DNA of 64,000 nt, taken from an uncultured Paracoccaceae bacterium. GTDB taxonomy: Bacteria; Pseudomonadota; Alphaproteobacteria; Rhodobacterales; Rhodobacteraceae. Every line of letters begins with the position of its first letter. Position 1 is the stretch's first letter. Below are positions 46,924-57,526 of this stretch, in pieces. The notes beneath the pieces are model-generated. The model was not told where the DNA came from. It did not search any database and saw only the letters and a list, made by a program, of their open reading frames with translations. The DNA lies in the NCBI GenBank assembly GCA_951812305.1, contig CATOSB010000002.1, positions 1,302,001-1,366,000 of the forward strand, in the 5' to 3' direction. The position numbers were made by a program, and so were the translations under genes.

Positions 46924-48761
46924 TGGATGTCGGAACAATCTCCATGGTCGTCGTTATCGGCCTGATCGTCCTTTTGGCAATCGGTATGCCGCTTGGCCTC
47001 GCCTCTGCTGCATTGGCACTTCTCGTGCTTGTGATGAAGTTCGAGGCGACGCTTCTCACCGATCCCTGGTGCTATATCGCGGACTTTGCGGCATGTGAGG
47101 GCATCCGAATACCCGGAATGCTGACGGCCCGACCGGGAACCGGGGCGTTATACATCCTGTTACAGAAGATTTTCGATCTGATGACAGAATACGTGCTTCT
47201 GTCCGTCCCGCTCTTTATCTTCATGGCCGCCCTGCTGGAACGCTCCGGCATCGCGAAATCCATGTATGATGCGCTCGATTATTGGCTGTCTGCTGTGCGC
47301 GGCGGCATCGCGGTTGTCACATCGCTTATGGCCGTTCTGATGGCGGCCATGTCCGGTATCATCGGCGGCGAAGTGGTTCTGCTGGGTCTGATCGCCCTGC
47401 CCCAGATGCTGCGGCTTGGCTACAACCAGAACCTCGCAATCGGTACAATCTGTGCATCCGGTAGTTTGGGCACAATGATCCCGCCCTCGATCGTTCTGAT
47501 CATCTATGGCCTGATCACGGAAACCTCGATCAAGAACCTGTTCACCGGGGCGTTCATTCCCGGCTTCATGCTGGCGAGCTTTATCATTATCTACATCCTG
47601 ACACGGGTGAACCTGAACCATTCGCTGGCACCCTTGCCGCCAAAACGCGATGATGACGTGCCGGGCATCACCAAGCTGGGATATTTCGGCGCGTTTCTGT
47701 CGATCCTGTTTGCAGCGTTCGCGTCCGTCTTGTTGCTGCGCGCGCTCTTCTTCTTCGTCACCGGGCAATACGTTCTGGAGGCAGGCGAAGATCCGATTTC
47801 AATGGGGATGCCCTATCACATCCCGTGGATTGCCGGATATCTTGCGGTGTTTCTTGGCCTCGCGCTCTTTGCCTTCGGCAAGGAAAAATGCGTGCTTGGC
47901 TGGAAATACGGCAAAGGCCTCGTGCCGCCCTTCACCATCATCGGCGTTGTCCTTGGTTCGATCTACGGTGGCATCACAGGCATCACCGAAGCCGCCGGCA
48001 TGGGCGCGCTGGCCGTGTTCCTGATCTCGGTCGTCATGGAAAAAAGCTTTGAAGACTGGAAAGCCTACTTCGCCGAAAACCGTCGAACGGCCCTGATCGC
48101 ACTTGGTGTTGTTATCGCCTTGGCCATCATCGTTCCGTTGGTTGTTGGCGGCACCAGCCAAGCAGTCTGGGCATCCATGATCTTTATCGTGGCGTTCTTC
48201 TACTGGTGTATGCGCCGCCCGGGCAAAGTCGATCTGGTCTGGGACAGCCTGATGCGCACACTGCGTTCCACAGGAACAATCATCTGGGTGACTGTCGGTG
48301 CCGCGGCCCTTGCCGGGGCCTACACGCTGGCCGGTGGCCCGACATTCATTGCCAACATGATTGTTGGCTCTGACATGCCAACCATGCTGGTTCTGCTGTC
48401 AATGATGGTCATCCTCTTGTTCATGGGTGCGTTCATGGATTGGGTCGGGATCGTGCTTCTGATCATCCCGGTATTCCTGCCAATCGTGAAGCGGCTGCCA
48501 CTGGATGAAATTGGCTATTTTGGCGAACTTGAACCGAAATACGTCTCGGTCTGGTTCGGGGTGCTGTTCTGTATGAATATGCAGGTCAGCTTCCTGTCGC
48601 CACCCTTTGGCCCGGCAGCGTTTTATCTGAAATCCGTGGCCCCGGCGCATATCTCGCTGACCGACATCTTCCGCGGCTTCCTGCCGTTTATCTGCATCCA
48701 GCTTTGCGCGCTGTCCGTGCTGCTGATCTGGCCGCCGATTGTGGAACTCCTGCTGCCATAA
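46923..48761 (+). CDS. dctM: TRAP transporter large membrane subunit (DctM family)
   Basis: A 612-aa polytopic transport subunit driving Na+- or H+-coupled uptake. Family segments include MAAMSGIIGGEVVLLGLIAL, ICASGSLGTMIPPSIVLIIY, GITEAAGMGALAVFLISVVM and MNMQVSFLSPPFGPAAFYLK. It is larger than the common 430-aa DctM because of a roughly 120-residue central insertion with extra helices (about 245-345), as in the mannitol/chloroaromatic group. Confidence 0.9.
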   Translation: MDVGTISMVVVIGLIVLLAIGMPLGLASAALALLVLVMKFEATLLTDPWCYIADFAACEGIRIPGMLTARPGTGALYILLQKIFDLMTEYVLLSVPLFIFMAALLERSGIAKSMYDALDYWLSAVRGGIAVVTSLMAVLMAAMSGIIGGEVVLLGLIALPQMLRLGYNQNLAIGTICASGSLGTMIPPSIVLIIYGLITETSIKNLFTGAFIPGFMLASFIIIYILTRVNLNHSLAPLPPKRDDDVPGITKLGYFGAFLSILFAAFASVLLLRALFFFVTGQYVLEAGEDPISMGMPYHIPWIAGYLAVFLGLALFAFGKEKCVLGWKYGKGLVPPFTIIGVVLGSIYGGITGITEAAGMGALAVFLISVVMEKSFEDWKAYFAENRRTALIALGVVIALAIIVPLVVGGTSQAVWASMIFIVAFFYWCMRRPGKVDLVWDSLMRTLRSTGTIIWVTVGAAALAGAYTLAGGPTFIANMIVGSDMPTMLVLLSMMVILLFMGAFMDWVGIVLLIIPVFLPIVKRLPLDEIGYFGELEPKYVSVWFGVLFCMNMQVSFLSPPFGPAAFYLKSVAPAHISLTDIFRGFLPFICIQLCALSVLLIWPPIVELLLP

Positions 48762-48771
48762 ATGCAACGAA

Positions 48772-48792
48772 GCCCCGGACCTGATCCGGGGC
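48772..48792 (+). terminator. Perfect 8-bp hairpin after dctM
   Basis: GCCCCGGA and TCCGGGGC are separated by five bases, 10 nt after the dctM stop. There is no T-run, so it may stabilise the 3' end or work with Rho rather than being a full intrinsic terminator. Confidence 0.5.
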
Positions 48793-49012
48793 CTCCACGT
48801 CGAGGATGAGGTCCATAGTCAAGCACGGGAATGAAACCAACGGCTCAAATCACTGAGGCTTCGGTGATCTGCTCAAGTTGGCGGTTCTGGTATCTAGCCG
48901 CCATCAATGCTCAAAAAGCAAAGCCCACGCATCGACGGGCCGGGGTGCGGCGAGCCAACCCTCATGGCCTGGTGCTTTATCCCGCGAAATCCGTAGAACT
49001 TCGAAACGGAGT

Positions 49013-49075
49013 ACCCAGCCTCACCAAATCGCCGTGCCGCCGGACGGCCCGGCGATGCGCGGCGGCCCTAGGGCC
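49013..49075 (+). repeat. Structured dispersed repeat, copy B
   Basis: It lies in the 385-bp gene-free stretch between dctM and rlmN. ACCCAGCCTCACCAAATCGCC (49013-49033) matches copy A. ATCGCC then pairs with GGCGAT (49051-49056) around the hairpin GCCG/CGGC, followed by GGCCC-TA-GGGCC (49064-49075). Copy A has the same layout with different stem bases. Weaker similarity extends about 70 bp upstream. The rest of the stretch shows no gene. Confidence 0.6.
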
Positions 49076-49177
49076 CTGAATCCGCGCGGGGTGATATTCG
49101 CAATGGCCGGTCCGCGGCCAGAATCGCCGTTGTCATTCGTTTCCCAAAACGGTCTGTCGAAGAGGACCCTGGTACAG

Positions 49178-50353
<1,176 letters not shown>

Positions 50354-50448
50354 ATCAAATCCGGCGGGCAAGGTTCCCGCGCATATAGGACAGGCGCGCG
50401 CAGAATTACACCCCCGTCAGATACCTGTGATCAGGCAGACATCTGATA

Positions 50449-51613
50449 CCAACGGCGGGATGATTTGACTCGCTTTTTGGATTCCCAAATTGTTCGGTAT
50501 GTGACTCACTGTTTCTGTCCAGAGAGGGAGGGAGATATGGGTGCCGCGGTTCCGGTTTTGCGCGATGATTTCACGGTGCACGAGTTGCGCGCTTTAGCCG
50601 GTCGCGCGTCGAACGGCAAAGTAGCACGTCGGCTTTTGGCGATTGCTCTGGTGCTTGAAGGGTCGTCGCGCAAGGTTGCTGCCCAGAGTTGCGGGATGGA
50701 TCGCCAAACCCTTCGAGACTGGGTCCATCGATACAATGTCGAAGGTCCTGACGGGCTGTCAGATCGTGGGGGTGGCGGCGCGAAACCTCGATTGTCGCCG
50801 GAGCAGATAGCGCAGCTTGCGGTCTGGGTGGAGGCTGGCCCTGATCCGGCCCGCGATGGTGTGGTTCGCTGGCGTCGCGCCGATCTTGCCCGGCGCATTG
50901 AGGCGGAGTTCGAGATCAAGCTCCACGAACGCACAGTAGGTAGTTATTTGGTTCAACTGGGCTTTCGCAGGCTGTCGGTCCGCCCCGAACATCCCAACGC
51001 CGACCCAGTGGCACAGACTGCATTTAAAAAAAACTTTGCCAGCATCGTAGCCGACATTTTGACTGAACGGGCGAAAGGAAAGCCACTGGAAATATGGTTC
51101 CAGGACGAAGCACGGGTGGGCCAGCAGGGAACACTCACCCGTGTCTGGGCGAAGCGGGGAACCCGCCCACGTGCGCCCCGGGATACCCGCTACAAATGGA
51201 GCTACGTATTTGGCGCTGCCTGTCCGGCACGTGGTGCCGCAGCTGGGCTGATCCTGCCTTATGTTAACACAGAGGCGATGGGCCTGCATCTCGACGAGGT
51301 CTCAAAAACAATCGCACCCGGTTCTCATGCGCTCCTGGTCACAGATGGCGCGGGGTGGCACGGAGCCAAGGGGCTCTTGGTGCCAGACAACATAACGCTC
51401 CTGAAGCTGCCCCCCTATGCGCCCGAACTCAACCCGATGGAAAATGTCTGGGCCTATCTGCGCTCCAACAAGCTGGCCATCACCGTGTTCGATACCTACG
51501 AGCAGATCCTCGACAAATGCGCAGACGCCTGGAACTTCTTCGAAAATGACCCGCAGCGCATAACCTCAATAACGACCAGAGAATGGGCAACGGTCAATTG
51601 ATCAAGCCGTTGG
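50449..51613 (+). mobile_element. IS630-family element, type c (single ORF)
   Basis: A 1165-bp element between TA at 50447-50448 and 51614-51615, with inverted ends beginning CCAACGGC. It is the same length as type b and clearly related, but its transposase is one continuous frame. It inserted into the last codons of the PAS-protein gene. Confidence 0.93.
50537..51601 (+). CDS. IS630-family transposase, continuous frame
   Basis: A protein of about 354 aa starting MGAAVPVLRDDFTVHELRAL after GGGAGGGAG. The HTH is SCGMDRQTLRDWVHRYN. The DDE core is EIWFQDEARVGQQG, HALLVTDGAGWHG and PPYAPELNPMENVW. At the position where type b has seven A it has eight (51026-51033), read FKKNF in frame. Confidence 0.92.
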   Translation: MGAAVPVLRDDFTVHELRALAGRASNGKVARRLLAIALVLEGSSRKVAAQSCGMDRQTLRDWVHRYNVEGPDGLSDRGGGGAKPRLSPEQIAQLAVWVEAGPDPARDGVVRWRRADLARRIEAEFEIKLHERTVGSYLVQLGFRRLSVRPEHPNADPVAQTAFKKNFASIVADILTERAKGKPLEIWFQDEARVGQQGTLTRVWAKRGTRPRAPRDTRYKWSYVFGAACPARGAAAGLILPYVNTEAMGLHLDEVSKTIAPGSHALLVTDGAGWHGAKGLLVPDNITLLKLPPYAPELNPMENVWAYLRSNKLAITVFDTYEQILDKCADAWNFFENDPQRITSITTREWATVN

Positions 51614-53165
51614 TATGATTGGCTGGTTGATTAAACTTCGAGACTTCGCCAGTTGCCGAGGCCTGAAAACCGACCAGAGTGTGACCACCAAGAACAGTTT
51701 CAAAACGACAGCGCAGATTGCGCCCATCACGCAGCCGAACCTCTGCGGTCCAACTCGACCGCTCCGTCAATCGTGCCGCGAAGTCGCGCGCGTCTCCCCA
51801 GACAGGCGTTGGCTGCGACATCTCCTGCCAGCATCGCGAGGCCTCAACGAATGCGACCAGCGTATCGTCGTTTTCGTCACCACAGAAATTTCGGTAGGCT
51901 TTGTTTGACAAAACCATTTCGCCCGCCGGGCTGAACACCGCGATTGCCTCCTCCAACCCGTTGAACACAGCCTGTGTCGTTTGCAATTCCGCACGATAAT
52001 TCCGCTCAAGCGTAATTTCCGCGCTGATATCCTCAAACAGGAACGCAATCGCACCTTCTGCGTGGGGCCGCCCTGTCACGCGATAGGTGCGCCCGTTCAC
52101 CAGACTCCAGGTTTCGCTGTAAACACCATCCTTTACCGCGGCTTCCATATCGGCGATCTTGTTTCGCCAGGATTTGTAGTTCTTCGGTTCCGGCAGCATC
52201 CGGTTCTCTCTAAGCGTATCAAGAAGCTCAAACAGCGTTGGCCGCCGGGTCAGGAATTCCGGTGTCAGCCCAAGAAGGTCCACGAGCGCGGGGTTGAATA
52301 CCGCCAGTTTCTTATTGTCGGAAAAAACCGCCAATCCGACATTCAAATGCGCAAATGTCTGCGTCAGTGTTTGAACAAAATCCTGAAGGCTGCGCTCGGC
52401 GCGCAGCAGACGATCAACAGGCGTGGCAACGACCAACAGATCTTCACCGATCATCGACACGCCAAGTTCAAACCATCGCTGTTCTGTTTCGCCCGGCAGG
52501 ACAAGTTTCGCGCGATGCGCCTTTCTGTCCCTTGGAACAAGATCGGTCGAATCCGGGAAGATTGGCCGTGTTTCAGTTGTTTGCGTTCTGCCCGGAAAGA
52601 TTTTTGACTCCAGCGCCTCGTACTGGTCGTTGGCCCAGACAATGTCACCGCGCGTTGTTTGGCGCCAAACCGGAAACGGCAGCGATCTCGCCAGCTCTTG
52701 TTTTTTGACAGTGGTAACGCCCAGCATCTCCAGCCAAAGCGACGCCCAGATTGTTGCATCGTCGCTTCCTTCCGCCAAACGGATATCAAGCATAACCCGG
52801 TCACCGTCGCGGCTAACTTTCAACGTTGCGTCGCGGTTGCGGGAATGAAACTCGGCATCTCGCCCTGTTGCCCCACGTGACTGACCAACCCCGACACCCG
52901 GAAACGACGCATCAAGCAATCGCGTAATCCGCTCAAAATCGCTGCCGCCTGCGCGGGCAAGCTGCAGTAAAGTACTTCCCGGCTTCTGAGAGCCGATCAA
53001 CGATCCATTCTGAAAGTAAAGAGAAAGGCCACAACTGACAGTAGCCCCCACACTTTCGTCTATTGCCGCGCGCACCGTCAAATATCGCACGGCGACGAAC
53101 GCCGCTGAAACGCAGCACACCACAAGAATCGCAATCTCGATGAATCCGAGTGGATCGAACGTCAT
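51594..53165 (-). CDS. Membrane-anchored PAS-domain protein, 3' end replaced by IS630
   Basis: A 523-aa protein with an N-terminal membrane helix (IEIAILVVCCVSAAFVAVRY) and at least two PAS-like regions: TQTFAHLNVGLAVFSDNKKL (about 280-300) and FNGLEEAIAVFSPAGEMVLS (about 410-430). No histidine-kinase or output domain is visible. The frame runs 20 nt into the IS, so the native ending ([14 protein letters not shown] and a stop at 50406) was exchanged for a five-residue one; function may survive. It is downstream of regB on the same strand, 64 bp away, which suggests redox signalling. Confidence 0.75.
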   Translation of the reverse strand: MTFDPLGFIEIAILVVCCVSAAFVAVRYLTVRAAIDESVGATVSCGLSLYFQNGSLIGSQKPGSTLLQLARAGGSDFERITRLLDASFPGVGVGQSRGATGRDAEFHSRNRDATLKVSRDGDRVMLDIRLAEGSDDATIWASLWLEMLGVTTVKKQELARSLPFPVWRQTTRGDIVWANDQYEALESKIFPGRTQTTETRPIFPDSTDLVPRDRKAHRAKLVLPGETEQRWFELGVSMIGEDLLVVATPVDRLLRAERSLQDFVQTLTQTFAHLNVGLAVFSDNKKLAVFNPALVDLLGLTPEFLTRRPTLFELLDTLRENRMLPEPKNYKSWRNKIADMEAAVKDGVYSETWSLVNGRTYRVTGRPHAEGAIAFLFEDISAEITLERNYRAELQTTQAVFNGLEEAIAVFSPAGEMVLSNKAYRNFCGDENDDTLVAFVEASRCWQEMSQPTPVWGDARDFAARLTERSSWTAEVRLRDGRNLRCRFETVLGGHTLVGFQASATGEVSKFNQPANHTNGLIN

Positions 53166-53229
53166 GCATACCCCGCCAAATTCCGGGGATCGTATCTTCA
53201 ACTTGGTTAATGACTGGTTAAGCTTGCGT

Positions 53230-54630
53230 TCATATTTCAATCGGAACGTTTTCGCCCAGCCCGTATCTTTTGACCGACTCGTCGGCCTCAACCGACGCTC
53301 GCGGCCAGACCACTTCCACAATCGCCCCGCTACGCGGCTCTGGCGGCTTCATACGCGGCGCCAGCGCATCGCGTCCATTGGCAAAACTCAACTCCGCGCC
53401 AGAGCGTTCCAGCAGCGTTTTGGCAATAAAAAGTCCCAGACCCATTCCCTCATATTCCGGGCGCTTGGCCTTATCACTGTCGCTGCGGCGACGGCGCACA
53501 AACGGGTCTCCGATCCGCCCGATCAGATCCACCGGAAACCCCGAACCATCATCGATAATACGCAGCTTGATTTCTCCGCTACTCCAAAGCGCATCAATCC
53601 AAACCGAACTTTCTGCAAAGTCGACGGCGTTCTGAACCAGATTCCTGACCCCGTGAACGATTTCCGGCCGACGCGCGATCAACGGCTGTTGCGCGGATGC
53701 GCCTTCCACAGGCGTCAAACCGATCAGCACTTCTTTCCCACGATCGAAATGCGGTTCTGCTGCTTCGCGGATCACTGTCCCAAGCGGCGCGTGCCGCAGG
53801 TGCAAATCGTCTTTGCCGGCCCGCCCCATTGACCGCAGAATATCTCGGCAGCGGTCTGCCTGATCGCGGATCAACTCCGCATCTTCCTTCAATTCGGCGC
53901 TGTCGGCCAATTCTTCCATCAGCTCCGCACTGACCAGTTTGATCGTCGCTAGCGGTGTTCCCAACTCATGCGCTGCGGCTGCCACCACCCCACCCAAGTC
54001 GGTCAGCTTCTGCTCCCGCGCCAGCGCCATTTGCGTGGCCAGAAGTGCTTGAGACATCGAGTGAATTTCCGAAGTGACCCGCCGCGCATAGATCGCCTCG
54101 AACACGATACCAATTGTAATCGCCGCCCAGTGCCCGAAGATGAACACCTGCGGCACCCGCAATTCCGTACCATCCGCGCGTACCAGCGGCACGAAAAGAA
54201 ATATCATCGCTGACACCAGAACGATCGCCGCGCTTCCCAACAATAATGTAGATCGTGGCTGCAACGCGGTCGCCGAGATCGTCACAGGCGCAAGTATCAA
54301 AAGCGCGAACGGGTTGTTCAGCCCGCCCGTCAGGAACAAAAGAAACGCCAGCTGCCCGACATCGAACAACAGCATCAAAAGCGCCTCGCTTTCGCTCAAT
54401 CGTTTATTCTCGGGATAAATGCTGATGAGAATTAGATTGAAAACAATCGACGCGCCAATAGCCAGAACACACAGGCCAAGGTCAAGATCGATTTGAAAGA
54501 ACCGGATGGCCAGCGTGATCGCACCCACCTGCCCAAGGATCGCGATCCACCGCAGAACCACCAGCGTCCGTAACCGCACCCAGTTGCTGCGGGTGCCTTC
54601 GGCAAGAAGACTACGGTTCTGATCGGCCAT
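53230..54630 (-). CDS. regB: Redox-sensing histidine kinase RegB/PrrB
   Basis: A 466-aa sensor kinase of the RegBA global redox system. Six membrane helices (residues about 25-185) include the quinone-site motif GGLNNPF. The H-box AAAAHELGTPLATI holds the phosphorylated His. The redox-active Cys lies in DQADRCRDILRSMGRAGKDD. N and G boxes (RNLVQNAVDFA; DDGSGFP; GMGLGLFIAKTLL) complete it. It is divergent from senC-regA, the usual layout. Confidence 0.95.
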   Translation of the reverse strand: MADQNRSLLAEGTRSNWVRLRTLVVLRWIAILGQVGAITLAIRFFQIDLDLGLCVLAIGASIVFNLILISIYPENKRLSESEALLMLLFDVGQLAFLLFLTGGLNNPFALLILAPVTISATALQPRSTLLLGSAAIVLVSAMIFLFVPLVRADGTELRVPQVFIFGHWAAITIGIVFEAIYARRVTSEIHSMSQALLATQMALAREQKLTDLGGVVAAAAHELGTPLATIKLVSAELMEELADSAELKEDAELIRDQADRCRDILRSMGRAGKDDLHLRHAPLGTVIREAAEPHFDRGKEVLIGLTPVEGASAQQPLIARRPEIVHGVRNLVQNAVDFAESSVWIDALWSSGEIKLRIIDDGSGFPVDLIGRIGDPFVRRRRSDSDKAKRPEYEGMGLGLFIAKTLLERSGAELSFANGRDALAPRMKPPEPRSGAIVEVVWPRASVEADESVKRYGLGENVPIEI

Positions 54631-54719
54631 CTCGGGTCACGTCCGGTTGATTGCGTCACTTTGGGCCTTGTAGGCGCTCTGAGGAGGGTAATCAACGTAT
54701 CACCCGTCCAAAGGCTCAA

Positions 54720-55340
54720 ATGACTCGAATATTTGCCATATCTGCCGCCTTTCTCGTGGTCATTGCGTTGGTCGCAACGTACCGGATAACGCTTCAACGC
54801 GCCCAAGGCGACCAATTCGCGCAATGTCGTGCCTCCAACATCGCTGGCGGGTCGGGGCTGGTCGGCGGGCCGTTTACTTTGGTTAACAGCGCGGGTGAAA
54901 CTGTATCGGATACAGATGTCATCACCCGCCCGACGCTGCTTTATTTCGGCTATACATTCTGCCCTGATGTCTGCCCGCTCGATATGGCGCGCAATGCCGA
55001 GGCACTGGATATCCTGAAGGCAGATGGTATTGACGCGCAGGGCGCGTTCATCTCCATCGACCCGGAACGGGATACGCCAGAAATTGTCGGTGAATATGCC
55101 GGCTACATGCATGAAGACATGATTGGCCTGACCGGCAGCCCTGAACAGGTCGACGCCGCCTCCAAGGCCTACCGCACCTACTATCGCAAGCAGCCCGCCG
55201 AGGATGAATTCTATCTCGTCGACCACTCAACCATGACCTATCTCGTCCTGCCGGCACATGGATTTGTCGAATTTTACCGCCGCGATGACAGCGCAGAAAC
55301 CATTGCCAAAGGCGCCGCTTGTTTCGTCAACCATTCTTGA
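54720..55340 (+). CDS. senC: SCO1/SenC/PrrC family copper protein
   Basis: A 206-aa membrane-anchored periplasmic protein with a thioredoxin fold, involved in cytochrome oxidase copper-site assembly and in Reg signalling. One N-terminal helix (residues 5-22), the copper ligands in YTFCPDVCPLD (CxxxC) and the distal His in YLVDHSTMTYL are present. The start at 54720 precedes MTRIFAISAAF. It is followed by regA after 60 bp. Confidence 0.92.
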   Translation: MTRIFAISAAFLVVIALVATYRITLQRAQGDQFAQCRASNIAGGSGLVGGPFTLVNSAGETVSDTDVITRPTLLYFGYTFCPDVCPLDMARNAEALDILKADGIDAQGAFISIDPERDTPEIVGEYAGYMHEDMIGLTGSPEQVDAASKAYRTYYRKQPAEDEFYLVDHSTMTYLVLPAHGFVEFYRRDDSAETIAKGAACFVNHS

Positions 55341-55400
55341 TGTTTGACCCCGCCTCACGCGCGAACTAAATTCGCCCGAAACCATAATCGGGAACGGGAC

Positions 55401-55955
55401 ATGGCGGACAGAGAGTTGCGGGAACTGGGCGAGGACAAATCGCTCCTCCTGGTGGATGATGATGAACCCTTTCTGCGCCGCCTTGCACGCGCAATGGAAA
55501 AGCGTGGGTTTGAGGTGGAAACCGCCGGCTCAGTCGCCGCAGGCCGCGCCATCGCTACAGCGCGCCCACCGGCCTACGCCGTGGTTGATCTGCGACTGGA
55601 GGACGGCAACGGCCTCGATGTGGTCGAAGTCCTGCGCGAACGTCGCCCCGACAGCAGGGTCATAGTATTGACTGGCTACGGTGCCATCGCGACCGCCGTT
55701 GCGGCAGTGAAAATCGGCGCGACCGACTATCTGTCAAAACCCGCAGACGCCAATGACGTCACAAACGCTTTGCTGGCAAAGGGTGACGAACTGCCCCCAC
55801 CGCCGGAAAATCCGATGAGTGCAGATCGCGTGCGCTGGGAACATATTCAGCGGGTTTACGAACTTTGCGACCGTAACGTCTCCGAAACCGCGCGCCGCCT
55901 CAACATGCACCGCCGCACCTTGCAGCGGATATTGGCCAAACGCAGCCCGCGGTGA
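55401..55955 (+). CDS. regA: Response regulator RegA/PrrA
   Basis: A 184-aa regulator: receiver domain residues 1-120 with LLVDDDEPFL (acidic pocket), the phospho-Asp in AVVDLRLEDG and Thr/Lys in VLTGYG and YLSKPAD. A PPPPENP hinge precedes a Fis-type HTH (SETARRLNMHRRTLQRILAK). In relatives it controls photosynthesis, CO2 and N2 fixation and respiration genes. Its stop overlaps the next GTG (GTGA). Confidence 0.95.
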   Translation: MADRELRELGEDKSLLLVDDDEPFLRRLARAMEKRGFEVETAGSVAAGRAIATARPPAYAVVDLRLEDGNGLDVVEVLRERRPDSRVIVLTGYGAIATAVAAVKIGATDYLSKPADANDVTNALLAKGDELPPPPENPMSADRVRWEHIQRVYELCDRNVSETARRLNMHRRTLQRILAKRSPR

Positions 55956-56153
55956 GGCGCGCGATCCTGCACGCGATCCTGTTGGCGCCTGCCGGGGTGC
56001 TTTGCGCATGTGCGGCGTCGCCGCCGGACCCACCTCCGCCCGCCATCACACTTGCGGCAAACGCCATCCTGATCGACGGGACTGGACTTGAAATCGGCTT
56101 CGGCCGCGACCGCCAAGGTGCGGTTGCTGCCTTGACCAAACTTCTGGGTAATA

Positions 56154-57318
56154 CCAAGGGTGCTTCAAAATGACTCAGCTATGGATTTTGGGTACCGCCT
56201 GAGGTGCTGAGGTGATTCAAGATTGGCAAAGGAGACCACCGATGCCAGCCAGGATACCGATGCGAGCCGATTTTACCGCCAATGATCTGCGCAAGCTTGC
56301 CGCAGAGAGTTCTGATGCCCGGCAGAGCCGACGGCTTTTGTCGCTTGCCGCTATCGCCGATGGCATGTCGCGTGGGGCTGCGGCCCGCATTGGCGGGATG
56401 GACCGGCAAACGCTCAGGGACTGGGTGCTCCGTTTCAACGCTGATGGTCCAGCGGGGCTGCTGGATCGGCAGCGAGGAGGCTCGCGATCCCGCCTTGACA
56501 ATGCGCAACTGGATGAACTGGCGGCTCTTGTCGAGACCGGTCCTGATCCTGAAAAGGACGGTGTCGTCCGCTGGCGGCGGGTCGATTTGAAGAATGTGAT
56601 CAAGGCGCGTTTTGGCGTCGACTATCACGAGCGCCATGTGGGGCAGATTCTGCACAATCTGGGCTTTTCCCACATCAGCGCACGCCCTCAGCACCCGGGG
56701 CAGGACGTGCAGGTCATTGAGGATTTCAAAAAAACTTCGGCGACAATCTGAAGGAGACGCTTCAGGGGGTGCCGCCGGACAAACCCGTCGAAATCTGGTT
56801 CCAGGACGAGATGCGTCTCGGTCAGAAGAACACCCGCGTCCGCCAGTGGGCACGCAAGGGCACACGGCCCCGCCAGCCCGCCGATCAGCGTTACCAAAAT
56901 GCGTATCTTTTTGGCGCCATCTGCCCCGAACGCGGCACCGGCGCGGCGATCATGATGCCAGCAGCCGACACCTATGCGATGCAGCGCCACCTGGAAGAAA
57001 TCAGCAAAATTGTCTCCGATGGCGCCCACGCCGTCATCCTCATGGACCAAGCCGGCTGGCACACGACATCCGCTCTGGAAATCCCGCAAAACCTGTCGCT
57101 CATGTTTCTGCCGCCCAAATCACCAGAGCTGAATCCAACCGAAAACATTTGGCAATATCTCCGCCAGACATGGCTCGCAAACCGGACGTTCGACACATAT
57201 GACGCGATTCTCGACGCGGGGTGCGAGGCCTGGAACAACCTCATCGCAAGACCGCAAACCATCACATCCATCGCAAGCCGCAACTGGGCGAAAGTCGGTC
57301 AGATTGAATAACCCTTGG
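56154..57318 (+). mobile_element. IS630-family element, type b, copy 2
   Basis: 1165 bp between TA at 56152-56153 and 57319-57320. Encodes the same proteins as copy 1 at 10727-11891, inverted relative to it. Confidence 0.92.
56242..57311 (+). CDS. IS630-family transposase type b, two frames joined by a probable -1 frameshift, copy 2
   Basis: The HTH frame starts at 56242 (MPARIPMRADF, after AAGGAG) and closes at 56751. The catalytic frame ends at 57311. They meet at A7 (56728-56734, read AAA AAA ACT); a -1 slip continues as KNFGDNLKETLQGVPPDKPV. The arrangement is the same in copy 1. Confidence 0.85.
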
Positions 57319-57526
57319 TATAAACCGCCAATCGGCTCGACGATCATCCCCGGTTGCGGTGAAGCTTTGACCTGGCCTGATGGCCTGTCACTGACATTCG
57401 TAGAGGGCGATCTTAGTGGCTGGTCTGCGCCCGCCGCGCGTTACCCGACCGATGTTCCGTCGGTCAACGAACATACGGCCTCAGGCCAGAACTGCACCGC
57501 CTGATCCAGCAATCAGGTCCATTTTC

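Larger units (their letters stand above)
55952..57504 (+). pseudogene. Small lipoprotein gene, split by IS630 type b
   Basis: The first part (55952-56153) encodes a lipoprotein signal, LLAPAGVLCACAAS, then ITLAANAILIDGTGLEIGFG. After the IS the frame ending at 57504 encodes KPPIGSTIIPGCGEALTWPD and ends GQNCTA. Rejoining at one TA leaves a one-base frame mismatch, so either a second indel is present or the gene was already decaying. The GTG start overlaps the regA stop. Function unknown. Confidence 0.7.

Noticed and set aside
54640-54700. FNR-like box (TTGAT...) between regB and senC
   Set aside because: Only one half-site is convincing (TTGATTGCGTCAC); the palindrome is incomplete, so it is not reported as a feature.
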